A stretch of 64,000 bases of DNA from Pseudorhodobacter antarcticus. GTDB taxonomy: Bacteria; Pseudomonadota; Alphaproteobacteria; Rhodobacterales; Rhodobacteraceae. Numbering within the stretch: position 1 is the first letter of the stretch; every line of letters begins with the position of its first letter. Of this stretch, positions 50,173-59,186 are shown piece after piece. A model generated the notes under the pieces. The model was not told the origin of the DNA and did not search any database. It saw nothing but the letters and a program-made list of their open reading frames with translations. The stretch lies in contig CAMAQR010000012.1 of the NCBI GenBank assembly GCA_945860375.1, forward strand, positions 16,294 to 80,293. Direction: 5' to 3'. A program made the position numbers and the translations under genes.

Positions 50173-52383
50173 ATGACGATTTCGGCCCCGGCGGATCAGG
50201 TGTTTGATACGGGCCATGCCGCGCCGCAGGCCTGCCCGGCCTGTGCTGTGGTGCCTTCGGCGCAGCAATTGGCGCAAATGGCCGCGCCAAAACACGCGCG
50301 GCTGATGCTGTCCCTGCCGACCGCACATTGCGCAGCCTGCATTTCGACGGTGGAAACTGGCTTGGCGGCGATTGACGGCGTGCATTCGGCGCGGGTCAAT
50401 CTGACCATGCGGCGGGTGTCGGTGGATGCCGATGCAAGCGTGACCGCGCCGCAGTTGATCGAAGCGCTGAAATCGGTGGGCTATGAGGCGCATGAGTTGG
50501 ACGCGGGCCTGCTGTCGGCCACCGAAACCGACAAGCAGGGCCGCGACATTCTGATGCGGCTGGGCGTTGCGTTCTTTTCGATGATGAACGTGATGCTGTT
50601 GTCGGTGGCGGTGTGGTCGGGGGCCGAAGACGCCACCCGCGACATGTTTCACTGGATTTCGGCGCTGATTGCCATTCCGACGGTGATCTTTTCCGGCCAG
50701 CCGTTCTTCAAATCGGCCTGGGCTTCACTGCGGGTGGGGCGGTTGGGCATGGATGTGCCGATCTCGCTGGCGCTGATATTGGCGACGTCGATTTCGCTGT
50801 TTGAAACGATCTATTCCGGCCACCACGCCTATTTCGACGCCGCCGTGATGCTGTGCTTTTTTTTGCTGCTGGGCCGCTACCTGGACCATCGCACCCGTGC
50901 CGTGGCGCGGTCTGCCGCCGAAGAACTGGCGGCGCTGGAGGTTCCGCGCGCCAATGTGCTGGTGGATGGCGAGGAAGTCGTGCGCGCGATTTCCGAAGTG
51001 GTGGCGGGCGATCTGGTGCGGGTGCGTCCGGGCGGGCGGATGCCGGTCGATGGCATTGTGACAGAGGGCACGTCAGAGGTGGACCGCAGCCTTCTGACCG
51101 GCGAAAGCCTGCCGGTGTTTGCCGGGCCGGGCACGGTGGTGTCGGCGGGTGAGGTCAATCTGACCGGGCCGCTGGTGCTGCGCGTCACGGCGGCGGGGCG
51201 CGACAGTTCCCTGCACCGCATGGCCGATCTGGTGGCGGTGGCCGAAAGCGCCAAGACCAAATACACCACCTTGGCCGAACGCGCCGCCAGTTGGTATTCG
51301 CCCTTGGTGCATATCCTGTCCTTCAGCGCCTTTGGCTTCTGGATGTGGCAAACCGGCGGCGATCTGCGCTTTGCGATCAACATCTCGGCGGCAGTGCTGA
51401 TCATCACCTGCCCCTGCGCCTTGGGCCTTGCGGTGCCTGCCGTGGTGACGGCGGCCTCTGGCAAGTTGTTTCGCAAAGGCCTGCTGATCAAGCACGGCAC
51501 CGCGTTGGAGCGGTTGGCGGATGTGGACACCGTGGTGTTTGACAAGACTGGCACCCTGACCATGGGCACGCCGGAACCGACCAATCTGGACAGCCACACC
51601 CCTGAAACGCTGTCCATCGCGGCGGCTTTGGCGGGGGCGTCCAGCCACCCGCTGTCCACGGCGTTGGCGCAGGCCACGCGCGGGATCATCCCCGCCGCAG
51701 TGACGGACCTGCGTGAGGTGCCGGGCTATGGCGTGGAGGGCCACTGGCAGGGCCAGACCGTGCGGCTTGGTCGCGCCAACTGGTGCGGGGCCGATGCTTT
51801 GGATGTCACCGCCAGCTATCTGGCGCTGGGCGAAGGCGCTCCGTTGGCCTTCACCTTTGCCGACCGTCTGCGTCCGGGGGCCGAGGCCGCGATTGCGGCA
51901 CTGACGGCGCAGGGCAAGGACATCAAGCTGATTTCCGGCGATGTCGAAGGGGCGGTGCGCAGCTTGGCCGACCGTTTGGGGATCAAGGACTGGACCCATG
52001 GCGCGCTGCCGGCTGAAAAGGCCGCGATGGTGCGCAGCTTGACGGATCAGGGCCGCAAGGTGCTGATGGTGGGCGACGGGTTGAACGACACGGCGGCACT
52101 GGCAGCGGCGCATGTGTCGATTTCGCCGGCCACCGCGCTGGATGCCGCCCGCACGGCGTCGGACATTGTGTTGCTGGGGCAGGACATGGCTCCCATCGGC
52201 GACGCCACAAGGATTGCCCGCCAAGCCACCCGCCGGATGATCGAGAACTTCGGCATCTCGGGCGCCTATAACGTCATCGCGGTGCCCTTGGCCTTGATTG
52301 GGGCGGCCACGCCACTGGCGGCGGCTTTGGCGATGAGCCTGTCGTCGATCACCGTGTCGCTGAACGCATTAAGGTTGAAATAG
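50173..52383 (+). CDS. ccoI: Copper-exporting P1B-type ATPase CcoI
   Basis: CcoI (FixI) supplies copper across the membrane for the cbb3 CuB site. The 736-residue protein has an N-terminal CPAC site (about residue 19), an HMA domain with CAAC near 57, then the P-type core: TGES near 310, the metal-site CPCALG near 415, DKTGTLTMG near 457, SSHPLS near 500, and GDGLNDTAAL near 635. It sits between ccoH and ccoS. Confidence 0.96.
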   Translation: MTISAPADQVFDTGHAAPQACPACAVVPSAQQLAQMAAPKHARLMLSLPTAHCAACISTVETGLAAIDGVHSARVNLTMRRVSVDADASVTAPQLIEALKSVGYEAHELDAGLLSATETDKQGRDILMRLGVAFFSMMNVMLLSVAVWSGAEDATRDMFHWISALIAIPTVIFSGQPFFKSAWASLRVGRLGMDVPISLALILATSISLFETIYSGHHAYFDAAVMLCFFLLLGRYLDHRTRAVARSAAEELAALEVPRANVLVDGEEVVRAISEVVAGDLVRVRPGGRMPVDGIVTEGTSEVDRSLLTGESLPVFAGPGTVVSAGEVNLTGPLVLRVTAAGRDSSLHRMADLVAVAESAKTKYTTLAERAASWYSPLVHILSFSAFGFWMWQTGGDLRFAINISAAVLIITCPCALGLAVPAVVTAASGKLFRKGLLIKHGTALERLADVDTVVFDKTGTLTMGTPEPTNLDSHTPETLSIAAALAGASSHPLSTALAQATRGIIPAAVTDLREVPGYGVEGHWQGQTVRLGRANWCGADALDVTASYLALGEGAPLAFTFADRLRPGAEAAIAALTAQGKDIKLISGDVEGAVRSLADRLGIKDWTHGALPAEKAAMVRSLTDQGRKVLMVGDGLNDTAALAAAHVSISPATALDAARTASDIVLLGQDMAPIGDATRIARQATRRMIENFGISGAYNVIAVPLALIGAATPLAAALAMSLSSITVSLNALRLK

Positions 52384-52386
52384 CCG

Positions 52387-52545
52387 ATGGAAATCCTGAC
52401 CATTCTGATTCCGGTGTCCCTGATACTGGGGGGCATCGGTCTGGCGGCCTTTCTATGGGCGATGCGGACCAAGCAGTTTGACGACCCAAGCGGCGACGCC
52501 AATCGCATTTTGATGAAGGATTGGGACGACAAACCCAAGCCCTAG
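52387..52545 (+). CDS. ccoS: cbb3 oxidase maturation protein CcoS
   Basis: A 52-residue protein with one membrane helix (MEILTILIPVSLILGGIGL) and the family tail FDDPSGDANRIL. CcoS is needed for cofactor insertion into CcoN. It closes ccoGHIS, three bases after ccoI, and its stop is four bases from the convergent algH stop. Confidence 0.95.
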   Translation: MEILTILIPVSLILGGIGLAAFLWAMRTKQFDDPSGDANRILMKDWDDKPKP

Positions 52546-52548
52546 GGG

Positions 52549-53103
52549 CTATGCCCGCCCGGCCGTGGCCGACAGGTTCAACGGATCGATCCCCATGCTG
52601 CGCAAAGCACCCGACCATTTGCCGCCGTTGTCTTCGGCAAAGATCAACCCCGGTGCGGCGTCCACGGTCAACCAGTCGTTGCGGGCAATCTCGGCCTCCA
52701 ATTGCCCCGGCGACCAGCCCGAATAGCCCAAAGCCAACAGCGCCTGCGACGGGCCATCGCCCTGCGCCATCGCCTCCAGCACATCCAGCGTCGCGGTCAT
52801 GCCATAACCGCCGTCGATCTTCATCGTCGATGGCCCGCCGCGATAGTCGCGCGAATGCAGCACAAAGCCACGGCCGCGTTCCACCGGGCCGCCGAAATGC
52901 ACCCGAATGTCGCGGCCCGTCGGAGCGCGCGGGATGCTGAGTTGATCAAGCAGGCTGCCAAAAGACAGGTCCGGCACCACCTTGTTGACGATCAGCCCCA
53001 TCGCGCCATCGTCGGAATGGGCACAAACCAGAATCACCGCATGTTCAAAGCGTGGGTCGCCCAAACCGGGCATCGCCACCAGAAGTTTGCCGCACAGGTC
53101 CAT
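52549..53103 (-). CDS. YqgE/AlgH family protein (DUF179)
   Basis: A 184-residue cytoplasmic protein with the family hallmarks GKLLVAMPGLGDPRFEHAVI near residues 5-24, GLIVNK near 37 and HFGGPV near 69. Its function is unresolved; the AlgH name comes from an effect on alginate regulation in Pseudomonas. It converges on ccoS and diverges from the DsbD-like gene. Confidence 0.92.
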   Translation of the reverse strand: MDLCGKLLVAMPGLGDPRFEHAVILVCAHSDDGAMGLIVNKVVPDLSFGSLLDQLSIPRAPTGRDIRVHFGGPVERGRGFVLHSRDYRGGPSTMKIDGGYGMTATLDVLEAMAQGDGPSQALLALGYSGWSPGQLEAEIARNDWLTVDAAPGLIFAEDNGGKWSGALRSMGIDPLNLSATAGRA

Positions 53104-53233
53104 CGAATCGCGCCTTGTGTTGATCCTGCCCTCAAGATGGGCCTGCGGTCGCCATGTCTCAAGGGCAAGTTGATCGCGCAGCTCTCGCCTTATCGTGATT
53201 TCCCATTACAGCCGCTTTGCTTATTTTGGCGGC

Positions 53234-54034
53234 ATGAACCCAATGCACCTCGCCTTGACCGCCGCCCTGATGCTGACCGCCCATGCCGGGGCAGCCACCA
53301 CGCAGGATGACATCCTTGACGCCGCCCTGCTGCCCGGTTGGCAGATGGAAAACGGCCATCACATGAGCGGTCTGGCCCTGACCCTTGCGCCGCATTGGAA
53401 AACCTATTGGCGCAGCCCCGGCGATGCGGGCATTCCGCCGCTGTTTGATTGGTCGGGGTCGCAGAATGTGAAGTCGATCCGCATCCATTGGCCCAGCCCC
53501 GAGGTTTTCCACACCAACGGCATGCTGACCATCGGCTATCAGACCGACCTTGTGCTGCCGGTCGAGGTGACGCCGGTGACGCCCGGCCAGCCGATCCTGT
53601 TGCGCGCCCGCGTTGATCTGGGGGTGTGCAAAGACATCTGCATGCCAGCGGCGATTGATGTGCAGGCGCAATTGCAAAGCCCGGGCGTGCCCGATGATGC
53701 CATCCGCGCCGCGCTGAAATCGCGGCCACGGTCGCCGGATGAGGCGGGGCTTGCGGGCATCAGCTGCACCGTGGACCCGATTGCCGACGGGTTGCGGTTG
53801 ACGGCGACGCTGGGTTTGCCGCAGCGCGGGGCGGAAACCGTGGTGTTTGAAACCCGCGATGTCAGCGTTTGGGTGGCCGAGGCGGTGACAACCCGCAACG
53901 GCGGCGTGCTGACGGCGGTGACTGAACTGGTGACAGGAGCGGGCGCACCCTTTGCGCTGGATCGGTCGGGCGTGACGGTGACGGTGCTGCGGGGGAACGG
54001 GTCGGTGGAGATCGCGGGCTGTCCGGCGCCGTAG
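53234..54034 (+). CDS. DsbD alpha-domain-like (DsbC/ScsB N-terminal) periplasmic protein
   Basis: A 266-residue exported protein with a signal peptide ending near AHAGAA (residue 21). The rest resembles the periplasmic alpha domain of DsbD/ScsB, and the cysteine pair is in GVCKDICMPA near residue 135. Unlike DsbD it has no transmembrane part and no thioredoxin domain, so it would act as a stand-alone thiol partner. Two ATGs (53234 and 53243) are possible starts; neither has a strong ribosome site. The role is likely in disulfide or copper-related thiol chemistry, by inference. Confidence 0.8.
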   Translation: MNPMHLALTAALMLTAHAGAATTQDDILDAALLPGWQMENGHHMSGLALTLAPHWKTYWRSPGDAGIPPLFDWSGSQNVKSIRIHWPSPEVFHTNGMLTIGYQTDLVLPVEVTPVTPGQPILLRARVDLGVCKDICMPAAIDVQAQLQSPGVPDDAIRAALKSRPRSPDEAGLAGISCTVDPIADGLRLTATLGLPQRGAETVVFETRDVSVWVAEAVTTRNGGVLTAVTELVTGAGAPFALDRSGVTVTVLRGNGSVEIAGCPAP

Positions 54035-54060
54035 GGGGGCAAAGCGCGGGTTCTTCCAGC

Positions 54061-54861
54061 CTAGCCGCGCAGTTTCTGTTGCAGGGAAAGCAGGTCTGCC
54101 CAAGCGTCGGCCTTGGCGGCGGGGTTGCGCAGCAAATCGCCGGGGTGGGCCATCGCCAGCACCGGCTTGCCAAATGCCTGCCCCCATTGTCCGCGCGCGC
54201 GCAGAATGCCGGTGGCGTTCAGCACCGCTTGCAGGGGGGCGTTGCCCATCACAACGATCACCGCAGGGTCAACCAAGGCGATATGACGGGCCAGAAATGG
54301 CCGCATCATCGCGATTTCATCAGGGTGGGGCGCGCGGTCTTGCGGGGTGCGCCACGGCAGGGCGTGGGCGATATAAACCGCCGTCGCCGGATCGGGAGTG
54401 CCGCGCGACAGGCCGATGGCGTCGCACATCTTGTCCAGCAAAACCCCCGCCGGGCCAACAAAAGACCGCCCCTCACGGTCTTCCTCAACGCTTGGGGCGT
54501 CAGAGATGATCATCACCCGCGCAAAAGGGTTGCCGTCGCCAAACACCAGATTGCGCGCGCCCTTTTTCAATTCGCAGTGATCAAAGGCCTCCAGCGCCGC
54601 GCGCAGGTCTGCCAGCGATGCTGAGGCAAGTGCCGCCGCTTCGGCCAAAGCCACTGGATTGACCGCCGCACCTGCCGCTGGCACCGCCATCGCTGCGGGT
54701 GCAGCCACCGCGAGTCGGGGCAGGGGTTTCGCGGCCTCTGGCAGATCATAGCGGTTCAGGGCGGCGTCGCCGATCACCTCGGTCACGCCCAGATCAATCT
54801 GCCACGCCAGTGCCGCCAGCGACGCGTGCCAATCCTCTGCAATGTCCAATGCGATTCCCAT
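54061..54861 (-). CDS. Uracil-DNA glycosylase family 4-like protein, divergent
   Basis: A 266-residue protein of the family 4/5 uracil-DNA glycosylase group. NLVFGDGNPFARVM, GRSFVGPAGVLLDKM, HALPWR and GILRARGQWGQAF are recognisable. Several key places differ from what I know of the family: GEAPG reads SDAPS, the Fe-S Cys expected in EIAxCRPF is Met (EIAMMRPF), the usual partner Cys after HCELK is missing, and AHPGDLLR replaces the HPxYLLR form. The enzyme may be weak, cluster-free or changed in specificity. A 90-residue Ala-rich N-terminal extension precedes the core. Confidence 0.8.
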   Translation of the reverse strand: MGIALDIAEDWHASLAALAWQIDLGVTEVIGDAALNRYDLPEAAKPLPRLAVAAPAAMAVPAAGAAVNPVALAEAAALASASLADLRAALEAFDHCELKKGARNLVFGDGNPFARVMIISDAPSVEEDREGRSFVGPAGVLLDKMCDAIGLSRGTPDPATAVYIAHALPWRTPQDRAPHPDEIAMMRPFLARHIALVDPAVIVVMGNAPLQAVLNATGILRARGQWGQAFGKPVLAMAHPGDLLRNPAAKADAWADLLSLQQKLRG

Positions 54862-54913
54862 GGGTGCAAGGTAAGGCGTTGCCCGGCCATGTGCCAGTCT
54901 GTATCACGGCCGG

Positions 54914-55675
54914 ATGGAAGCCCTTCTGATCCTGCCCTTTGCCGGGATGATATTGCCCGCACGCTATGCGCTGCGGTTGGGCGCGCTGGGGATCATCGCG
55001 CTGCTGGCGCTTGGGGTCTATGGCAACACGCCGTCAAATCCCGGTGTGGGGCATGGATACGGTGTCGCCATGATCTTTGTGTTTTCCGTGCTGTTCTTTG
55101 GGGCGATTGCCATTGGTCTGATTGCGCGCGGTGTGTGGCACAGCTGGCGTGGCGCGCCGCTTGATCCTGTTGATCTTGCCGTTCCGGCCTTTGTGGATTG
55201 GCTGCTGCTTGGGGTTGCCATGGTGGTTCCGGCGGGGCTTGTTGGCCTGATGCTGGGCCGCGGCCTTTCTGGGGCCGCTCATCCGCTGTTGGTTCATCTG
55301 GCGCTGTTGGTTGCACTGGCTGCGGCGGCGCTTGGGGCAGCGGTGACGATGCCGGGTCTTGCGCGGGCCGCCGTTCTGGGCCTGTCGCTGTGGCTGGCGG
55401 TGATCGTCGTCGATTCGATGCGGCTGGAGGGGCAGATTTCGGCCGATGCTGCGCGGCATTTGCCCGATCTGCCGCACTGTCTGGCCGTGGGTCAGTTGGG
55501 GCTGCCACCGGATCCCACCGTGCCGCTGATGGGGCTGACCGCGCCCAAGCCGATCATTCTGCGGATTGCCGACCCAAGCGGGCCGCGATTGCTGCGCTGG
55601 TCCTTTCGTTGGCATGGCTTTGTGAACGGCGGCATCCGTGCGGCTGATGTGCGGTGTCTCCCCACCCCGCCCTGA
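54914..55675 (+). CDS. Hypothetical membrane protein
   Basis: A 253-residue protein not recognised. Six or so hydrophobic helices lie in residues 1-175, followed by a soluble tail with DPSGPRLLRWSFRWHG. It is followed by pyrB after 57 bases and may be the first gene of that operon. Base composition resembles its neighbours. Confidence 0.7.
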   Translation: MEALLILPFAGMILPARYALRLGALGIIALLALGVYGNTPSNPGVGHGYGVAMIFVFSVLFFGAIAIGLIARGVWHSWRGAPLDPVDLAVPAFVDWLLLGVAMVVPAGLVGLMLGRGLSGAAHPLLVHLALLVALAAAALGAAVTMPGLARAAVLGLSLWLAVIVVDSMRLEGQISADAARHLPDLPHCLAVGQLGLPPDPTVPLMGLTAPKPIILRIADPSGPRLLRWSFRWHGFVNGGIRAADVRCLPTPP

Positions 55676-55732
55676 CGCTTGCCCCGCCGCGCCCACTTTG
55701 CCATAAGCGGGCAAACGACAAGGACATCGCCC

Positions 55733-56695
55733 ATGACCTTCCGCGCCCGTCACCTGCTGGGGATCGAACATCTGAGCCCGCAGGAAATCCTGTCTGTTCT
55801 GGACCTGGCTGACCGCTATGTCGATCTGAACCGCCGCACCGTCAAACAGTCCGATGTGCTGGCGGGGCTGACGCAGATCAACATGTTCTTTGAGAACTCC
55901 ACCCGCACGCAGGCGAGTTTTGAGCTGGCAGGCAAACGGTTGGGCGCGGATGTGATGAACATGTCGGTGGCGTCTTCATCGGTGAAAAAGGGCGAAACCC
56001 TGATCGACACCGCGATGACGCTGAACGCGATGCAGCCTGATCTTTTGGTGGTGCGGCATCCGTCAAGCGGTGCGGTGAACCTGCTGGCCTCCAAGGTCAA
56101 CTGCGCGGTGCTGAATGCGGGCGACGGGCGGCATGAACACCCGACGCAGGCGCTGCTGGACGCCCTGACGATCCGCCGCGCCAAGGGGCGCATTCAGCGC
56201 CTGACGATTGCGATTTGCGGGGACATTGCGCATTCCCGCGTGGCCCGCAGCAACCTGATCTTGCTGGGCAAGATGGAAAACCGCCTGCGCCTGATCGCGC
56301 CGCCGACGCTGATGCCTGCCGGGGTCGAATACTTTGGCTGCGAGCTTTACGACGACATGCGCAAGGGGCTGGAGGGCGCGGATGTGGTGATGATGCTGCG
56401 CCTGCAAAAGGAACGCATGGACGGCGGGTTCATCCCCAGTGAGCGCGAATATTACCACCGCTTTGGCTTGGACGCCGAAAAGCTGTCCTTTGCCAAGCCG
56501 GACGCGATTGTGATGCACCCCGGCCCGATGAACCGGGGCGTCGAGATTGACGGCGATCTGGCCGATGACATCAACCGGTCGGTGATCCAGGATCAGGTGG
56601 AAATGGGCGTGGCGGTGCGCATGGCCTGCATGGACCTGCTGGCCCGCAACCTGCGCGCCGAACGCGGGCGCGCGGCGGTGGGGGTGATGGTATGA
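55733..56695 (+). CDS. pyrB: Aspartate carbamoyltransferase catalytic subunit
   Basis: PyrB joins carbamoyl phosphate and aspartate, the second step of pyrimidine synthesis. The 320-residue protein has the carbamoyl phosphate motif [16 protein letters not shown] near residue 55, [14 protein letters not shown] near 130, and the C-terminal [13 protein letters not shown]. No regulatory pyrI is present. The metal-site-less dihydroorotase homologue downstream fits the PyrB-PyrX complex type. ACAAGGACATCGCCC precedes the ATG at 55733. The stop overlaps a small frame by ATGA. Confidence 0.96.
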   Translation: MTFRARHLLGIEHLSPQEILSVLDLADRYVDLNRRTVKQSDVLAGLTQINMFFENSTRTQASFELAGKRLGADVMNMSVASSSVKKGETLIDTAMTLNAMQPDLLVVRHPSSGAVNLLASKVNCAVLNAGDGRHEHPTQALLDALTIRRAKGRIQRLTIAICGDIAHSRVARSNLILLGKMENRLRLIAPPTLMPAGVEYFGCELYDDMRKGLEGADVVMMLRLQKERMDGGFIPSEREYYHRFGLDAEKLSFAKPDAIVMHPGPMNRGVEIDGDLADDINRSVIQDQVEMGVAVRMACMDLLARNLRAERGRAAVGVMV

Positions 56696-56784
56696 GCGGC
56701 GGCGTGGGGTCTGTGCTTGCCCGCAGCTGTGCAGGGGCAAAGGGTGCGCTGCGCGCAAGCCTCTTTCCTAGGGGTCAAATTTGA
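56692..56784 (+). CDS. Possible 30-codon coupling frame after pyrB
   Basis: An ATG overlapping the pyrB stop opens a 30-codon frame ([20 protein letters not shown], then [10 protein letters not shown]) that ends in a TGATG overlap with the next gene. This could carry ribosomes from pyrB to the next start; conservation is unknown. It may be chance in a GC-rich spacer. Confidence 0.3.
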   Translation: MSGGVGSVLARSCAGAKGALRASLFPRGQI

Positions 56785-57428
56785 TGACGATCATAGTGCC
56801 ACTTGATGCGCCAAATCGGCTTTGGGTGTTCGCGCTGAACATGACGGCGGATGAAGTGGTGGCGCTGACCCGGGACGATCCGGCGGCGGTTTCGGCGTTC
56901 AACCCTGTGGCAGCGCCTGCCGATCTGCCCGACGGGGTTGCAGCCCTTCTGGGTGTCGATGCCGTTGACCGCGATTTCGTCGAAATCTTCGATCTGGCTG
57001 ATCTGAAGGGTCTTGGCCTTGTTGGATATCTGACAACCGGCAACGCCATCCCCGAGGCGCAACTGGCCCCCGACCGCGCTTGTCTGGACGCGTTGCAAGG
57101 CCCGGTGCTGATCCTGTTTGCGGCAGCTTTTGCCAACCGCCCCGTCACCCTGCACCCCGACCCGCGCCTGACCCTGATGGGCAGCTATGCCGAGGAGATC
57201 CCCTCGGTGGAATTTGAACCCCTGCCCGATGCCGATGCGAAGGGCCGCCTTGCTGCGCCCCGCAGTGACGCCGTGATGCCCGGCCACCCAACCAGCCAGA
57301 CTATGACACCCGCCGATGCGCCCCCACCCGCGCAGAAATACTCCAACGCGCGGATGAGCGGGATGGTGGCGACCGCTGCCCTTTTGGTGATGTTTGCCAT
57401 GGTCAGCCTGATGATATGGATCGCATGA
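56784..57428 (+). CDS. Hypothetical protein with C-terminal membrane helix
   Basis: A 214-residue protein with a soluble N-terminal part (about 1-150) and one C-terminal membrane helix (SGMVATAALLVMFAMVSLMIW). It has a proline-rich linker (TPADAPPPAQKYS). No family is recognised. It lies in the pyr operon, and the next gene begins directly after its stop. Confidence 0.7.
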   Translation: MTIIVPLDAPNRLWVFALNMTADEVVALTRDDPAAVSAFNPVAAPADLPDGVAALLGVDAVDRDFVEIFDLADLKGLGLVGYLTTGNAIPEAQLAPDRACLDALQGPVLILFAAAFANRPVTLHPDPRLTLMGSYAEEIPSVEFEPLPDADAKGRLAAPRSDAVMPGHPTSQTMTPADAPPPAQKYSNARMSGMVATAALLVMFAMVSLMIWIA

Positions 57429-57878
57429 ATGGCTGAAATCACCCGCGACAGCATTCATGGCCTGCCTGTCGATCTGGACAGCGACGAGGTTTTGCAGGCC
57501 ACCCTGTCCCCGGATCCGGCAGCGTTCTGGCGGGCCAATGGCATCATGGCCTTGGCGCTGGGCGTGGTCGCGGGGGCGGCTTTGATCTATCAGGGCAACC
57601 CTGACCCTTGGGTCGGGCCTTTGGCCGCCGCCTTGGCCATGGGCGCGCGCGCCGCCTATATCCGGTCCGAGGCGATGGCCGAAGTCTGGCGCCTGACGAA
57701 CCGCCGCCTGCTTGGCCCCGGTGGCCGCATCGTGCCGCTGTCATCGCTGAAACTTGTGCGGCCCTTTCTGGGCGCCGTGCAACTGGTGACGCATACGGGC
57801 GACAAGCACCTGATCAAGTATCAGGCGGACGCGGTGGCAACGGTTGCGGTTATTGATGGCGTAAGGGTGCGGGGATGA
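57429..57878 (+). CDS. Hypothetical small membrane protein, bacterial PH-domain-like
   Basis: A 149-residue protein with two hydrophobic stretches (about 37-56 and 62-77) followed by a short beta-rich segment (VWRLTNRRLLGPGGRIVPLSSL) like bacterial PH (bPH2/YdbT) domains. It begins on the base after the previous stop and precedes pyrC by 40 bases. The PH call is tentative. Confidence 0.65.
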   Translation: MAEITRDSIHGLPVDLDSDEVLQATLSPDPAAFWRANGIMALALGVVAGAALIYQGNPDPWVGPLAAALAMGARAAYIRSEAMAEVWRLTNRRLLGPGGRIVPLSSLKLVRPFLGAVQLVTHTGDKHLIKYQADAVATVAVIDGVRVRG

Positions 57879-57918
57879 AAGATCGGCCTGAACCCCGCCC
57901 GATGAAGGATGTTTTCGC

Positions 57919-59184
57919 ATGATCCACTTGACCAACGCCCGCCTGATCGACCCCGAGGCCGGAACCGACACGCTTGGATCGCTGACGATCGACGGCGGCC
58001 TGATCGTCGCCATCAACAGCCCTGCGCCCCAATCGGCCAAGATCATCGACTGCGGCGGCCACCCGCTGGCCCCCGGTATCATCGACATCGGCGTCAAGAT
58101 CGGTGAGCCGGGCGAGAGGCATCGCGAATCGTTTCGCTCGGCGGGCCTTGCGGCGGCGGCGGGCGGTGTCACCACCATCATCGCACGCCCCGACACCGCG
58201 CCCGCCATCGACACGCCCGAGATGCTGGAATTTGTCACCCGCCGCGCGGCCGAATCCCCCGTGCGCATCCGCCATATGGCCGCGCTGACCAAGGGGCGCG
58301 CCGGGCATGAGATGACCGAAATCGGCTTTCTTTTGGATGCAGGCGCGATTGCCTTTACCGATGTGTTCCATGTGGCCACCGACACCAAGGCCCTGAGCCG
58401 CGCCTTCATCTATGCCCGCAGCCTTGGCGCGCTGGTGATCTGCCATCCGCAGGAACCGGGTCTGTCGGCGGGGGCGGCGGCGACAAGCGGCAAGTTCGCC
58501 TCCCTGCGCGGACTGCCCGGCGTATCGCCTATGGCCGAACGGCTGGGGCTGGACCGCGATCTGGGCTTGGTGGAAATGACGGGTGTGCGGTATCACGCCG
58601 ACCAGATAACCACCGCCCGCAGCCTGCCCGCGCTGATGCGGGCCAAGGCCAATGGGCTGGACGTTACCGCAGGCGTGTCGATCCACCATCTGACCTTGAA
58701 CGAAATCGACGTCGGCGACTACCGCACCTTCTTCAAGATGACCCCGCCTTTGCGGTCGGAAGAAGACCGCTTGGCCATGGTGCAGGCGGTGGCCGATGGG
58801 GTGATTGACATCATCTCCAGCTTTCACACCCCTGCGGATGAGGAATCCAAACGCCTGCCGTTTGAAGAGGCGGCATCGGGGGCTGTGGGTCTGGAAACCC
58901 TGCTGCCCGCCGCTTTGCGGCTGGTGCATGCCGCGCAACTTGACCTGCCGATGCTGTTTCGCGCGTTGGCGTTGAACGCCGCCAAACGCCTTGGCCTGCC
59001 GCAGGGGCGGCTGGCGGTGGGCGCACCTGCCGATCTGGTGCTGTTTGATCCCGACGCGCCCTATTTGCTGGATCGCAGCAAACTTCAGTCGAAATCCAAG
59101 AACACGCCGTTTGACGGCTGTCGGATGGAAGGTAAGGTGCTGGCAACCTTCGTGGCTGGCACGCAGGTTTATAAAGCGAAGTAG
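57919..59184 (+). CDS. pyrC: Dihydroorotase-like protein without the HxH metal motif (PyrC/PyrX)
   Basis: A 421-residue amidohydrolase-fold protein placed where pyrC belongs, in an operon with pyrB. Active dihydroorotases have DxHxHxREPG; here it is PGIIDIGVKIGEPG, so both zinc-binding His are gone. The later TDHAPH-type motif is SSFHTPADEE. It therefore resembles the inactive PyrX that scaffolds PyrB in pseudomonads. A catalytic dihydroorotase is probably encoded elsewhere. From memory, Rhodobacter relatives show the same change. Confidence 0.88.
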   Translation: MIHLTNARLIDPEAGTDTLGSLTIDGGLIVAINSPAPQSAKIIDCGGHPLAPGIIDIGVKIGEPGERHRESFRSAGLAAAAGGVTTIIARPDTAPAIDTPEMLEFVTRRAAESPVRIRHMAALTKGRAGHEMTEIGFLLDAGAIAFTDVFHVATDTKALSRAFIYARSLGALVICHPQEPGLSAGAAATSGKFASLRGLPGVSPMAERLGLDRDLGLVEMTGVRYHADQITTARSLPALMRAKANGLDVTAGVSIHHLTLNEIDVGDYRTFFKMTPPLRSEEDRLAMVQAVADGVIDIISSFHTPADEESKRLPFEEAASGAVGLETLLPAALRLVHAAQLDLPMLFRALALNAAKRLGLPQGRLAVGAPADLVLFDPDAPYLLDRSKLQSKSKNTPFDGCRMEGKVLATFVAGTQVYKAK

Positions 59185-59186
59185 CC

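Noticed and set aside
51073..52224. 383-codon minus-strand frame opposite ccoI
   Set aside because: It is a shadow of the copper ATPase codons; composition is repeat-like and no motif is present.
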